Shown here one piece after another: positions 15,768 through 24,750 of a stretch of DNA of 64,000 nucleotides. The DNA lies in contig NZ_BOMN01000131.1 in NCBI RefSeq assembly GCF_016862215.1, positions 1 to 64,000 of the forward strand, read 5' to 3'. Numbering within the stretch: position 1 is the stretch's first letter; each line of letters begins with the position of its first letter. This stretch comes from Winogradskya humida. GTDB lineage: Bacteria > Actinomycetota > Actinomycetes > Mycobacteriales > Micromonosporaceae. The translations under genes and the position numbers were made by a program. The notes beneath the pieces were generated by a model that saw only the letters and a program-made list of their open reading frames with translations, did no database searches and was not told where the DNA came from.

Positions 15768-17225
15768 GTGGTGACCTTCTCGCGCCCGCCCGCTGTCTTC
15801 GCGTACTACGCCCTGACCGGGATCGTGATCATGGCAGCGCATCGGGCTGCGACGCTGCTCGGGTGCCCGGAGCTTGTCCGGAACCTCATCTACAACACCG
15901 GCACGCTGGCTGCCGCGGTGGCGGTCTTCGCGGGGGTACGGATCAACCGGCCGGCGTACCGGCTGCCGTGGTTGCTGATCGGGGCGGGCGCGGCGGCCTC
16001 GGCGCTCGGTGACTTCCTGTACTACGTGTATCCGCTGCTGGGCGGGGTGCTGGCGAACCCGCACGTGGCCGACATCCCGTTTTTGTCGCGGTTCCCGTTG
16101 ATCGCGGCCGGGCTGGTGCTGCTGATCCGCCGTCGTACGCCGGGCTGGGACGGCCCGGCGGCGATCGACGCCGGCATCGTCACGGTCGCGGCGTGCCTGG
16201 TGAGCTGGGTTTTTGTGATCAATCCGGTGACCGTTGCGGCGGCGGGGCCGCTGGTCGCGTTGACGTCGGCGGCGTACCCGGTCGGGGATCTGCTGCTGAT
16301 CGTGGTGGGCGCCCGGCTGCTGCTCGGCGCCGGTGCGGGGCTGACCGCCATGCGGCTGCTCGGCGGTTACCTCGTCGTCTACTTCGTGTCCGACGCGGTG
16401 TACACGGTTCAGGCGATCGACGGGACCTACGCGTTCGGTGGCTGGCTCGACATGATCTGGATCGGCGGTTCGACCCTGCTCGGGCTGGCCGCCCTGCACC
16501 CCTCGATGGCGCTGCTGGGCGAGCGGACCCGCACGAGCGAGCCGACCGCGTCCCGGCGCCGGCTCATGCTGCTGGCGCTGGCTCCGCTGCTGGCCCCGGC
16601 GACGCTGGCCGTGCAGACGTTGCGGGGCGCGAACATGCACCCGCTGGTGGTGGCCGTCGGGTGCACGGCGCTGTTCCTGCTGGTGGTGGCGCGGCTGGCC
16701 GGGCTGGTCGAGGCGCAGCGACGGACCGCGATCACCGACGCGCTCACCGGGTTGCACACGCGGCGTTACTTCGAGGAGGCGCTCGGCGCGGAGTGCGCGC
16801 GGGCGGCTCGTACGCAGGATCCGTTGTCGCTGGTGCTGCTCGACGTGGATCATTTCAAGCGGGTCAACGACACCTACGGGCATTCCGCCGGTGACCGGGT
16901 CCTGTGCCAGGTCGCGATGCGCCTGAGGTCCGTGGTCCGAGCCGGTGACGTGGTCGCACGCTACGGCGGGGAGGAGTTCGCGGTGCTGCTCCCGCGGACG
17001 GGACCGCAGGACGCGTACGTGGTCGCGGAACGACTGCGCGAGGTGATCGCGGCGGCGGTGATGGAGCTGGGTACGGCCGCGGTCCCGGTGACGGTGTCGG
17101 TGGGTGTCGCCGCCATCCCGGTGCACGCGCCGTCCGCGGAGGATCTGGTGCTCGCCACGGACCGCTTGCTCTACGACAGCAAGGAGACCGGCCGGAACCG
17201 GGTGTCGATGCCCGCTCAGGCGTGA
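15768..17225 (+). CDS. membrane diguanylate cyclase (GGDEF)
   Basis: The 485-residue protein has an N-terminal membrane domain with about eight to nine hydrophobic spans (residues about 10-315, no known sensor fold recognised) and a C-terminal GGDEF domain. The latter starts at DALTGLHTRRYFEEALG and contains LLDVDHFKRVNDTYGHSAGD and the intact active-site loop GGEEF at residues 400-404 (16965-16979). It should therefore make cyclic di-GMP. No RxxD inhibitory site is obvious upstream of the loop. GTG 15768 is chosen because CGGAGG (15757-15762) precedes it at the right spacing. The 3' end overlaps that of the convergent histidine kinase by 10 bp. Confidence 0.9.
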   Translation: MVTFSRPPAVFAYYALTGIVIMAAHRAATLLGCPELVRNLIYNTGTLAAAVAVFAGVRINRPAYRLPWLLIGAGAAASALGDFLYYVYPLLGGVLANPHVADIPFLSRFPLIAAGLVLLIRRRTPGWDGPAAIDAGIVTVAACLVSWVFVINPVTVAAAGPLVALTSAAYPVGDLLLIVVGARLLLGAGAGLTAMRLLGGYLVVYFVSDAVYTVQAIDGTYAFGGWLDMIWIGGSTLLGLAALHPSMALLGERTRTSEPTASRRRLMLLALAPLLAPATLAVQTLRGANMHPLVVAVGCTALFLLVVARLAGLVEAQRRTAITDALTGLHTRRYFEEALGAECARAARTQDPLSLVLLDVDHFKRVNDTYGHSAGDRVLCQVAMRLRSVVRAGDVVARYGGEEFAVLLPRTGPQDAYVVAERLREVIAAAVMELGTAAVPVTVSVGVAAIPVHAPSAEDLVLATDRLLYDSKETGRNRVSMPAQA

Positions 17226-19378
17226 CCCGGGACCTTGTCCCGCTGACCCGTGCCCACCGGCGTGCCGGCGGGCGCTGTGGTGCTGGGGAGGGTGAAGGTG
17301 AAGCGGGAGCCGCCGGTGGGGTTGTCGGTGGCGCGGATGGTGCCGCCGTGGCGGTGGACGATGCGCTGGCAGATGCCGAGGCCCAGGCCGGTGCCGGCGT
17401 AGCCGGCGGTGCGGTGGGCGCGGTGGAAGTTGTCGAAGATGGCGTCGTGCTGGCCTGCGGGGATGCCGATGCCGTTGTCGGTGATCGAGATGGTGAGCAT
17501 GCCGCCGGCGTCGGAGGTGGTGGTGATGCTCAGGTGCGGGGTCACGCCGGGGGCGGTGTACTTGACGGCGTTGCTGATGAGGTTGTCGAACAGCTGCCGG
17601 ATCAGGACGGCGTCGGCGTAGGCGGTGCCCAGCCGCGCGACCGTGAAGAGCGGGCTGGGTGATCCGGCGGCCTGGGCACTGTCGGTGCGGGTGGTGCAGA
17701 TGTCCTGGACCAGGGCGTCGAGGTCGAGCTCGCCGGGGGCCAGGGTGGCATCACGGGCAGTGGTGTACGCGAGCAGGTCGTTGATCAGGCCCCGCATGCG
17801 CGCCGCCGAGCGGGTGACCCGGGTCAGACTGCCGAGCGCCTCGGTCGCCGCCGGGGTGGCGGTTGCCTCGGTGAGTACCTCGGTGGCGGCCTCGGTCCAG
17901 CCCTCGACGGCGGCCAGCGGGTTGAGCAGGTCGTGGGCCACGACGCCGGCGAAACCGATCAGCTCGTCGCGGTGGCGGCGTTCGGCGGTGACGTCGTGGA
18001 ACAACAGCACCGCGCTGTTCTCGCCGCGGTGGTGCAGGCGGCTGGCGCTGACGCTGAGGATGCGCCCGTCGGGGACGTCGGGGTTGCGGATGAGGATGTC
18101 CTGGCCGGTGACGCGCTCGCCCTCCATGGCGCGGGCGTAGGCGGTCTGGTCGGCAGGTATGGGCGTACCGTCAAGATTGAACAGGCCGTAGTAACCACTG
18201 GCCGCGACCTGGTCGCCGGGGCTGGTGCGACCGCCGAGAAGCCTTGCCATGGCGGGATTGCGCAGGGTGACCTTGCCGTCGGCCGTGATGACCGCCAGGC
18301 CGTCGGCCATGGAGTCGATGACAAGTCCCATGAGTTTCGCCTGCTGCGCCGCCTGCTCCTCCTTCGCGGCCAGGGCTGCCTTGTCCGCGGCGAGCTCGGC
18401 GATCAGCGCCTGGCGTTCGTCACGGCCCAGCGCCAGCGAGAGCCCGACGACGGCGACCATCGCGACGAACAGCTGCACGATCATCGCGCGCAGCGGCAGC
18501 GAGGCGACCTGGGCGAAGGGGCCGTCGCCGTGCAGCGTGAACAGGACGGCGACGGTGCCGACGGCCATGTCGTGCACGACGACGAACGGGGTCGACAGGC
18601 GGGTGCCGCCCCAGATGGTCAGGCCGATGAGGGTGAACGCGATCGGCAGCTCGTGCTCGTAGCCGAAACCCACGAAGTAGGCGGCACCCGAGCACGCCGC
18701 CATCGCCGCGTATTCGAGCAGCCGCAGGGGCGGGGTGCGGCGCAACGCGAGCCCGGCATCGCGCCGCCAGCCGGTGGGGCGGCCCCCGTTCCGGGTCAGG
18801 TACGCCGCCAGGGCATGGCCGAAACACAGGCCGACGGCGCCGATCAGCAGCATGCTGGCCGTGTTGCGGGCCATCCACACCGCCGTCGCGGGCCACGAGT
18901 AGTGGCCGATGGACAGCCACACACCGGTCGGGCCGATGGCTGCCCCGGCCGCGGTCGCGCAGAACGCGGCACTCAGCAGGGCCCACAGGTCCCGGGGGCT
19001 GCGCAGGCCCTCGCTGCCGCCGGCGCCCCACAGGTTCGGGCGCCACCGGCTCATCAACGACAGGAAGACTCCGACCTGCACGAGGTTCGCGACGACGAAC
19101 ACGGCGGCGAGGGCCGGGCTCGCCCCGGTGAGCATGTTGATGACCAGGGTGATCGCCGACAGCGCCGCGGCGTCGGCCCAGCGGGCGGGGGAGTGCCGCT
19201 GGGCGCAGAACCACACGATGCCCACCCCGGCCGCGGGCCAGACCATGCTGAGGCTGGTGCCGTCCATGATCGTCAGCCGGCCGGCGTACGTGGCGACCGT
19301 GTAGGCGACGGCGAACAGAACCGTGCGCATCAGGGCCGACCGGATGCTCACTGCTCGTTCTCCATCAAGCTCCTCCAC
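17216..19378 (-). CDS. MASE1-PAS sensor histidine kinase
   Basis: The 720-residue protein has a MASE1-like membrane sensor (residues about 15-330; LTIMDGTSLSMVWPAAGVGI, several hydrophobic spans), a PAS domain (VIDSMADGLAVITADGKVTL), a HisKA domain with the phospho-acceptor in FAGVVAHDLLNPLAAVEG, and a HATPase_c domain with N-box LFDNLISNAVKYT, D-box ITDNGIGIP and G-box GTGLGLGICQRIVHRHGG. It appears to be an orphan kinase: no response regulator gene is next to it. GTG 19378 and GTG 19351 are both possible starts; the latter has GGAG 8 nt upstream. Being convergent with a diguanylate cyclase gene suggests a shared signalling neighbourhood but proves no link. Confidence 0.9.
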   Translation of the reverse strand: MEELDGERAVSIRSALMRTVLFAVAYTVATYAGRLTIMDGTSLSMVWPAAGVGIVWFCAQRHSPARWADAAALSAITLVINMLTGASPALAAVFVVANLVQVGVFLSLMSRWRPNLWGAGGSEGLRSPRDLWALLSAAFCATAAGAAIGPTGVWLSIGHYSWPATAVWMARNTASMLLIGAVGLCFGHALAAYLTRNGGRPTGWRRDAGLALRRTPPLRLLEYAAMAACSGAAYFVGFGYEHELPIAFTLIGLTIWGGTRLSTPFVVVHDMAVGTVAVLFTLHGDGPFAQVASLPLRAMIVQLFVAMVAVVGLSLALGRDERQALIAELAADKAALAAKEEQAAQQAKLMGLVIDSMADGLAVITADGKVTLRNPAMARLLGGRTSPGDQVAASGYYGLFNLDGTPIPADQTAYARAMEGERVTGQDILIRNPDVPDGRILSVSASRLHHRGENSAVLLFHDVTAERRHRDELIGFAGVVAHDLLNPLAAVEGWTEAATEVLTEATATPAATEALGSLTRVTRSAARMRGLINDLLAYTTARDATLAPGELDLDALVQDICTTRTDSAQAAGSPSPLFTVARLGTAYADAVLIRQLFDNLISNAVKYTAPGVTPHLSITTTSDAGGMLTISITDNGIGIPAGQHDAIFDNFHRAHRTAGYAGTGLGLGICQRIVHRHGGTIRATDNPTGGSRFTFTLPSTTAPAGTPVGTGQRDKVPGHA

Positions 19379-19448
19379 TCAGTCGCCATCTCCCTGATCG
19401 GCCACCCGACGGCTTTTATGAGCCCCCGCGTTTCTGCTGCTCAGTGGG

Positions 19449-19473
19449 CAAACTTGCGCATGAGGCAAGTTTG
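19449..19473. promoter_or_regulatory. MarR-type operator candidate
   Basis: CAAACTTGC-N7-GCAAGTTTG is a perfect 9-bp inverted repeat. A further AAGTTTGC lies just downstream at 19477-19484, ending at the start codon. The site lies directly before the MarR gene and probably mediates autorepression of the MarR-efflux operon. Confidence 0.65.
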
Positions 19474-19484
19474 TGGAAGTTTGC

Positions 19485-19982
19485 ATGCAACACGCAAGGC
19501 GGCGGACGGAGACCACGGTGGACGCGAAGCTCGAGGTGGGCAGGCGCTTGCAACTTCTGCTCAAGAGCGTGCGTTTGATCAAGCAGCATCGGGTGGGGGA
19601 GCAGCCGGCGATCCCGGCGGGCCTGCTCGGGATGCTCGGTCAGATCGACGAGTTGCCCACCACCTGCCATGCCCGCGAATTGGCCGTGCGTACGTCGCTG
19701 GATCCGTCGACGGTCAGCCGCGCGGTCGCCGCGCTCGTGTCCCACGACCTGGTGGCACGGCAACCCGACCCGGGGGACGGGCGGGCCAGCATCCTGGTGG
19801 TCACCCCCGCCGGCCGGGCCGCTCTGGCGGACAGCCTCGACTGGTACGCCCGCGTGCTCCACCAGGCCCTCGCCGGCTGGTCGGACGAGGACGTGACGGC
19901 GTTCAGTGACGCCATCGACCGGTTCGCCCGCGACGTCGAATCCTGCCTGACATCCCACGACACCCTGGAGGTCGCGCAGTGA
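19485..19982 (+). CDS. MarR family transcriptional regulator
   Basis: The 165-residue protein has the MarR winged helix: ARELAVRTSLDPSTVSRAVAA is the recognition region, and LVARQPDPGDGRASILVVTP is the wing with the signature DxR(A/S). ATG 19485 is preferred over GTG 19473 because the latter lies in the operator; GGAAG lies just upstream. Its stop overlaps the GTG of the efflux pump gene, so the two are coupled. Role: repressor of the pump, relieved by a toxic ligand, as is common for MarR-DHA2 pairs. Confidence 0.9.
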   Translation: MQHARRRTETTVDAKLEVGRRLQLLLKSVRLIKQHRVGEQPAIPAGLLGMLGQIDELPTTCHARELAVRTSLDPSTVSRAVAALVSHDLVARQPDPGDGRASILVVTPAGRAALADSLDWYARVLHQALAGWSDEDVTAFSDAIDRFARDVESCLTSHDTLEVAQ

Positions 19983-21676
19983 GCGCACCCACAACCACGG
20001 CCACGGACGCCTCCGGCGGCGCAGAACCGATGACCCACCGGCAGACCCTGGAAGCGCTCAGCGGCCTGCTGCTCGTGCTGTTCGTCGCGATGCTCAGCAG
20101 CACGGTCGTGTCGACCGCGCTGCCGAAGATCATCGGTTCGCTGAACGGCTCGCAGATCCAGTACACCTGGGTGGTCACCGCGACCCTGCTCGCGGCGACG
20201 GCGACCACCCCGATCTGGGGCAAGTTCGCCGACCTGTTCAACAAAAAGCTGCTGATCCAGATCTCGATCGTCGTGTTCCTGCTCGGCTCGGTGGTCGCCG
20301 GGTTCTCGCAGAGCGCCGGTCAGCTGATCGCCGCCCGAGCGTTCCAGGGCATCGGCGTCGGCGGTCTGCAGGCCCTCGTCCAGGTCGCGATCGCGGCGAT
20401 GATCCCGCCGCGGGAACGCGGGCGCTACAACGGATATCTCGGCGGCGTCATGGCCGTCGCGACGGTCGGTGGGCCATTGCTGGGCGGGCTGATCGTGGAC
20501 ACGTCGTGGCTCGGGTGGCGGTGGTGCTTCTTTGTGGGCGTACCCGTCGCTGTGATCGCTCTGGTCCTGTTGCAGTTGACATTGAATCTGCCGACGCTGC
20601 GACGCGAGAACGTGAAGATCGACTACGCGGGTGCGTTCCTGATCGCGGCGGGTGTGAGCGTCCTGCTGATCTGGATCTCCTTTGTGGACGACTCGTTCGC
20701 CTGGGTGTCGTGGCAGACGTTCGCCATGGTCGGTGCGACCGTCGTCCTGCTCGGCCTGGCCGTCTGGGTCGAGTCGCGGGTGGCCGAGCCGATCGTGCCG
20801 CTGGACATCGTCCGGCAGCGCACCACCGCCCTGGCCATCCTCGCGAGCCTCGCGGTCGGCATGGCCATGTTCGGCGGCGCCGTGTTCCTGGGGCAGTACT
20901 TCCAGATCGGCCGCGGCTACAGCCCCACCGAGGCCGGCCTGCTCACCATCCCGATGATGGGCGGCGTGCTGCTGTCGTCCATCATCAGCGGCCGCATGAT
21001 CACCAGGACCGGCAAGATCAAGCCCTACATCATCGCGGGTACGGTGGTGCTCGTCGGCGGTTTCGCCATGCTCGCCACGATCGACCACGCCACCTCGCTG
21101 TGGTTCGTCGGCGTCGGCATGTTCCTCGTCGGTGCGGGTGTCGGTATGTCCATGCAGAACCTCGTCCTCGCCGTCCAGAACACCGTCGCGCTCAAGGACA
21201 TCGGCGCGGCAAGCTCCACAGTGGCCTTCTTCCGGTCACTCGGCGGCACGATCGGCGTGTCCGTGCTCGGCGCGGTGCTGGCGCGGCGGGTCGCCGACCA
21301 GATCACCCATGACCTGGCCGCGGCGGGCGTACCCGCATCGGGTGGCAGCGGCAGCGGAAGCCTGAACATCGGCGCGCTGCCGGAGCAGGTGCAGCACATC
21401 GTGCGGGCCGCCTACGGCGACGCGACCGGGCACATCTTCCTGATCTCGGCGATCATCGCGGTCGTCGGCGTGCTCGCGTCCCTGGCGTTCAAGCCGGTGA
21501 CCCTGCGCGGCAGCCTGGACCTCCCGGACCCGGCCCGATCCGCCGCGCTGGCCGCGGACGCGATCGACGGCGCCCCCTCGTTCGACCAGGTGGACATCGA
21601 ACCCGGCGAGCGCGCTTCCTCGCTCGACAAGGGGGACATCGAACCCGTGGAGGACGAGAAGCCGGTCCGTCGCTGA
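19979..21676 (+). CDS. DHA2 family MFS drug efflux transporter (EmrB/QacA type)
   Basis: The 565-residue membrane protein has about 14 hydrophobic spans typical of DHA2 pumps. Motif A-like WGKFADLFNKK follows the second span, RAFQGIGVGGLQALVQVAIA is the DHA2 motif B/C region, and GYLGGVMAVATVGGPLLGGL is the fifth-helix motif C. The C-terminal tail (after KPVTLRGSLDLPD, about 60 residues) is acidic and repetitive (two similar VDIEPGERASSLDK / GDIEPVEDEK blocks), probably cytoplasmic. GTG 19979 overlaps the MarR stop. Proton-driven export of a hydrophobic toxic compound is likely; substrate unknown. Confidence 0.93.
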   Translation: MSAPTTTATDASGGAEPMTHRQTLEALSGLLLVLFVAMLSSTVVSTALPKIIGSLNGSQIQYTWVVTATLLAATATTPIWGKFADLFNKKLLIQISIVVFLLGSVVAGFSQSAGQLIAARAFQGIGVGGLQALVQVAIAAMIPPRERGRYNGYLGGVMAVATVGGPLLGGLIVDTSWLGWRWCFFVGVPVAVIALVLLQLTLNLPTLRRENVKIDYAGAFLIAAGVSVLLIWISFVDDSFAWVSWQTFAMVGATVVLLGLAVWVESRVAEPIVPLDIVRQRTTALAILASLAVGMAMFGGAVFLGQYFQIGRGYSPTEAGLLTIPMMGGVLLSSIISGRMITRTGKIKPYIIAGTVVLVGGFAMLATIDHATSLWFVGVGMFLVGAGVGMSMQNLVLAVQNTVALKDIGAASSTVAFFRSLGGTIGVSVLGAVLARRVADQITHDLAAAGVPASGGSGSGSLNIGALPEQVQHIVRAAYGDATGHIFLISAIIAVVGVLASLAFKPVTLRGSLDLPDPARSAALAADAIDGAPSFDQVDIEPGERASSLDKGDIEPVEDEKPVRR

Positions 21677-21683
21677 GCAAGGG

Positions 21684-21932
21684 CTAACCGCGGGTCGAGA
21701 CCTGGTTCCGGCCCGCGGTCTTCGCCGCGTAGAGGCAGGCGTCCGCCGCGCCGAGCAGGTCGTCCGGGGCGTGGCCCGCGGCCGGATCGCCCGAGGCGAC
21801 GCCGATGCTGACCGTCACCCGCCCGCGCGGGGCTGCCTCGTGGGGCTCGGCGGCGACGAGCAGGGCGTGGGCGATCCGGCGGGTGGGGGAGTCGGCGGCG
21901 CGTTGCGGCGTACTGATCAGCGGGCTTGTCAT
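21684..21932 (-). pseudogene. GGDEF-domain C-terminal remnant with a foreign start
   Basis: The 82-residue frame contains only the last third of a GGDEF domain (RVTVSIGVASGDPA and DDLLGAADACLYAAKTAGRN). The GGDEF loop and everything before it are missing, so it cannot make cyclic di-GMP. Its first residues, MTSPLIST, match the usual start of membrane proteins encoded directly after PadR genes in actinobacteria, and its ATG overlaps the stop of the PadR remnant as ATGA. I infer that a PadR-partner gene was truncated after eight codons and joined to a GGDEF tail. Confidence 0.6.
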
Positions 21933-22741
21933 GCGAGACCACCCGCCGGGCGGGTCTGGGTGATCGGGGCGCTGGAGGTTGTGCGGGCGGCGAGGCGTTG
22001 CCGGGCGAGGGTGGCGCCTTCGGTGGTCAGCCGGTAGATGTGGCGTGGTGGGCGGCCCGGCTCGTCGGAGGGCTCCCAGCCGGTTTCGAGCAGGCGCTGG
22101 TCGGTGAGGCGCATGAGGATCGGGTAGAGGGTGCCTGCTGTTGGAGGCAGGTTGTTGTTCTTGAAGGTGTCGATGTACGAGGTGATCGTCGACGCGCTGC
22201 TGTACTGCGAGTACATGTGCACCGAGAACAGGAGATTGTGGCGCGGGTCGGCCGCTTGGACCGAGGCGGCGTTGTTCTTCATCACGCCACCGTTGTCCTG
22301 GCCCCAGTTCGGGGCGTCGACGACCAGGACGTGGTCGAGGCCGGCGTTGCGGAGCTTGGTGACGGCGTTCTTGGTGTCGTTGGTCCAGTTCGCGATGGTG
22401 CTGTTGCCGTACGGTTCATTGCCGATGTTGACCATCACGTAGCGCTCCTGGCCCTGCAGCGCGCTCTTGATGGAGATCCAGTAGTCGGCCGCCGAGGAGA
22501 GGCTGTACGCGCCGGACGCCTCGCCGTACCCGGTCGTGTCGTGATTTTCGAGCAGGCAGATCAGCTTGTTCGACTTGCACGTGGCGATGACGTTCGCGAC
22601 GTCCGAGGCGGAGTTCGTCGTCCACCGGCCGCCGCTGATCACGACGCGGACGGTGTTGGCGCGCCAGCCTTTCTGCCAGCCGAGGTCGCTCGCCGTCTTG
22701 TCCGCGTACCAGGCGTGCGGTTCGTTCGTGCCCCGGATCAG
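21929..22741 (-). pseudogene. chimera: GH5-type glycosidase core joined in frame to a PadR C-terminus
   Basis: From about 22741 the minus strand reads LIRGTNEPHAWYADKTASDL and on through NTVRVVISGGRW, ENHDTTGYG, MVNIGNEPYGNST (acid/base Glu motif NEP) and HMYSQYSSASTITSYIDTF. This is a GH5 mannanase/cellulase-like barrel. It stops at FKNNNLP, before the catalytic nucleophile, and at about 22150 changes without a frame break into PTAGTLYPILMRLTDQRLLE, the second half of a PadR winged helix, ending at 21929. The glycosidase lacks its signal peptide, a normal start (a TAA precedes LIRG) and its nucleophile; the PadR part lacks half its DNA-binding domain. Both are dead by family rules. Confidence 0.75.
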
Positions 22742-22889
22742 TTACTCCCGTCAATGTCTGTTTTGAGGTGATCAGCGGGGGCGGTCCCGGTCCCGCGGCG
22801 GCGGCCCTGCCCGGCTGGTCGACCTCCTCGGGCGGCTCACGTCCGCAAGGTGCGGGTGATCGTTGCGTGTGTGGTCTACGGTTTTGCGG

Positions 22890-23726
22890 GTGAATTCACG
22901 GAATTCGATGATTCTTGACCAGGTACGCGCGGAAGCGCTCGATCGTGGCATCCCGGCCGGTGACGTGGAGCGGTGGATGCGGCTCGTCCGGCCCTGTGCG
23001 TTGTTGACCCAGGGTGGGGACGGGCCGGTTGTGGGCCGGTTCGGCGGGCCGGTGCGGCTGCCCGCCGATGTTGCTGACCCCCGTTTTCCGTTGCTGGTGA
23101 CCATTGAGTGCTCGGCGCTTCCGGCCGGGGTGACCGATCTGCCGTTGCCGTCCGACGGGAAGCTGCTGCTGTTCGGGTTTCCCGAGCCCGAGGGTTCCTA
23201 CTCCATGGGTGACGTCGTGTACGTGCCGGAGGGCGCGGTCACCACGGAGCGGCCGGAATACCCCGAGGGCTACCCGCCCGACCCGGATTCCTACCTTGGC
23301 GTCTACGAGTCGCTGCCGGATGGCGAGGTGCGTCTGACCGTGGATGTCTCGCTGCCGTTCGTCGGCGTCGTCGAGCTTCCCGAGGCGCCGTGGATGGCAC
23401 CGCTTCCCGGTCATCCGCATGCCGAGGAGCTGGCCGCGGTGTGGGCGGACCAGTGGGGTGGGGCGCAACTGCTGCTCGGTGGGTACGGCACGGAGCACAG
23501 CGACTTCGCCCCCGCCGCGACCATCGCCTCGTTCGCGGTCGATGCGGAGAAGGAAGGCCATCGCTCCGGTACGTCGTCACCGCGTGCCGAGGACTGGGTT
23601 CTGCTCGCCGAGGTCAATGTGGACAGACCGGGCGCCGGAGCCACCATCTACTGGGGGATTCAGCGGGAGGACCTGGCCGCGCAGCGCTTCGACCGCGCGC
23701 ACGTCGCTGTGTACTGGAACCCCTGA
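22890..23726 (+). CDS. DUF1963 (YwqG-like) protein
   Basis: The 278-residue protein resembles the YwqG/DUF1963 family: GPVVGRFGGPVRLPADV, PLLVTIECSALP, KLLLFGFPEPEG, and near the C-terminus GATIYWGIQREDLAAQRFDR. These proteins are cytosolic, of unknown role, and often sit beside immunity or toxin genes, but no such partner is seen here. GTG 22890 gives the first sensible residues; ATG 22908 (MILDQVRAEALDRG) is equally possible, and neither has a strong ribosome-binding site. No signal peptide or membrane span. Confidence 0.7.
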   Translation: MNSRNSMILDQVRAEALDRGIPAGDVERWMRLVRPCALLTQGGDGPVVGRFGGPVRLPADVADPRFPLLVTIECSALPAGVTDLPLPSDGKLLLFGFPEPEGSYSMGDVVYVPEGAVTTERPEYPEGYPPDPDSYLGVYESLPDGEVRLTVDVSLPFVGVVELPEAPWMAPLPGHPHAEELAAVWADQWGGAQLLLGGYGTEHSDFAPAATIASFAVDAEKEGHRSGTSSPRAEDWVLLAEVNVDRPGAGATIYWGIQREDLAAQRFDRAHVAVYWNP

Positions 23727-24563
23727 CTACGCCCCGAGCATGTCGTTTTCCGAGCCGGCTGGTACGGGGATTTCGAGGCTCCCGTTGACCATCAGGACGG
23801 TGATGTCGCGGTAGCGCTCGTGCGGGCGTACCTGGATGTCGGTGATTCTGGTCCTGGGCAGGATGGTCCGGGCGATGGAGAGGACCTTGTCGTTGCCGCG
23901 GGTGATGCGGTCGCGGCGGTGGATCTGCTGGAGCTCGCGGTCGTCCCCGATGGTGATCGTGGCGTGCAGCGTGACCGGGCGGAGCAGGCCGGTGCCGATC
24001 CGCCGGCGGGGGAAGGCGCTGATCAGGTGGATTCCTGGTTCCGCCCGGGTCAGCCTGCGGTATTCGTTGATCAGGCCCGTGTCAGCGTCGCCGAGGAGCG
24101 GTTCGGGGCCGTCGGGGAGGGCGAACGAGGGCTCGTCGACGGCGGCCGGCAGGTACCACTCGCGGAGCACCCGGATCAGGTTCTGGACGGGCGGCAGGTC
24201 GGCGGCGTTGTACGCGATGACGGGGTTCGTGCCGTCGCTGGTGTAGAGCGTCAGGCGGCCGTCGAGCATGCTGACGCTGTCCTCGATCGCGGTGATCCGG
24301 TCCATCGGGATGCGGGCGCTGTCGTAGCTGCTGCCTTGGCGCCGCAGGATCGTCACGGTCTCGTGGTCGACGGCTATCAGGGAGTCGTACAGGTCCATGT
24401 CGGGGGTGGCGTTGCGGCGTTCGATGTTGCGTGGCACCTTGAGCACGAGCTGGTGGGCCGCCGGGTCGATGCCGGCGTCCTGGAAGAGCCGGGGCAGGTC
24501 GGAGATCGTGTTGACCCGGTAGATCCAGGGCCCGAAGGCATCGAACTCCGCGGTGCGTCGCAT
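23727..24563 (-). CDS. hypothetical protein with a PH-like or beta-rich N-terminal region
   Basis: I do not recognise this 278-residue protein with confidence. It starts MRRTAEFDAFGPWIYRVNTI, then DLPRLFQDAGIDPAAHQLVL and KVPRNIERRNATPDMDLYDS. A region LIAVDHETVTILRRQG, with RIPMDRITAIEDSVSMLDGR and LTLYTSDGTN, looks like the membrane-associated PH-like strands common in actinobacterial hypothetical proteins. It has no signal peptide or hydrophobic span. Its start region overlaps the divergent upstream area of the next gene. The good composition and uninterrupted length support a real gene. Confidence 0.6.
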   Translation of the reverse strand: MRRTAEFDAFGPWIYRVNTISDLPRLFQDAGIDPAAHQLVLKVPRNIERRNATPDMDLYDSLIAVDHETVTILRRQGSSYDSARIPMDRITAIEDSVSMLDGRLTLYTSDGTNPVIAYNAADLPPVQNLIRVLREWYLPAAVDEPSFALPDGPEPLLGDADTGLINEYRRLTRAEPGIHLISAFPRRRIGTGLLRPVTLHATITIGDDRELQQIHRRDRITRGNDKVLSIARTILPRTRITDIQVRPHERYRDITVLMVNGSLEIPVPAGSENDMLGA

Positions 24564-24616
24564 GATCGAACTCTACGTCTGGCCTCCGCATGACCACGCG
24601 GGGTACCGTCCGAGCC

Positions 24617-24750
24617 GTGAACCCCCAGCCCGCCGTAACCAGCCACCACCCCCACTCGTTGGGGGAGCCGGGAGCCGGGAGCCGGGAGCCGGGAGCCGGG
24701 AGCCGGGAGCCGGGAGCCGGGAGCCGGGAGCCGGGAGCCGGGAGCCGGGT
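24617..24750 (+). repeat. leader with twelve GGGAGCC heptanucleotide repeats (24663-24746)
   Basis: Twelve uninterrupted copies of GGGAGCC occupy 24663-24746, followed by a partial copy. Upstream, TACCGT (24604-24609) and a GTG at 24617 seven bases later look like a leaderless promoter and start. In the present copy number the GTG 24617 frame runs through the repeat and stops at 24758-24760. One more copy, or two fewer, would join it to the large downstream frame. Every repeat also contains GGAG, so the last one can serve as a ribosome-binding site for GTG 24751. Confidence 0.75.

Noticed and set aside
14907..17126. Minus-strand open frame of 739 codons opposite the SDR and GGDEF genes
   Set aside because: Rich in Arg, His, Gln and Pro with no recognisable domain, and opposite two well-supported genes.
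17933..19909. Plus-strand open frame of 658 codons opposite the MASE1 histidine kinase
   Set aside because: Low-complexity shadow over a kinase with complete domains, and it runs through the MarR gene in another frame.
24663..24746. The 7-bp repeats as a CRISPR array or replication iteron
   Set aside because: The units are contiguous with no spacers and have no DnaA-box-like content or nearby replication genes; they form a simple-sequence repeat.
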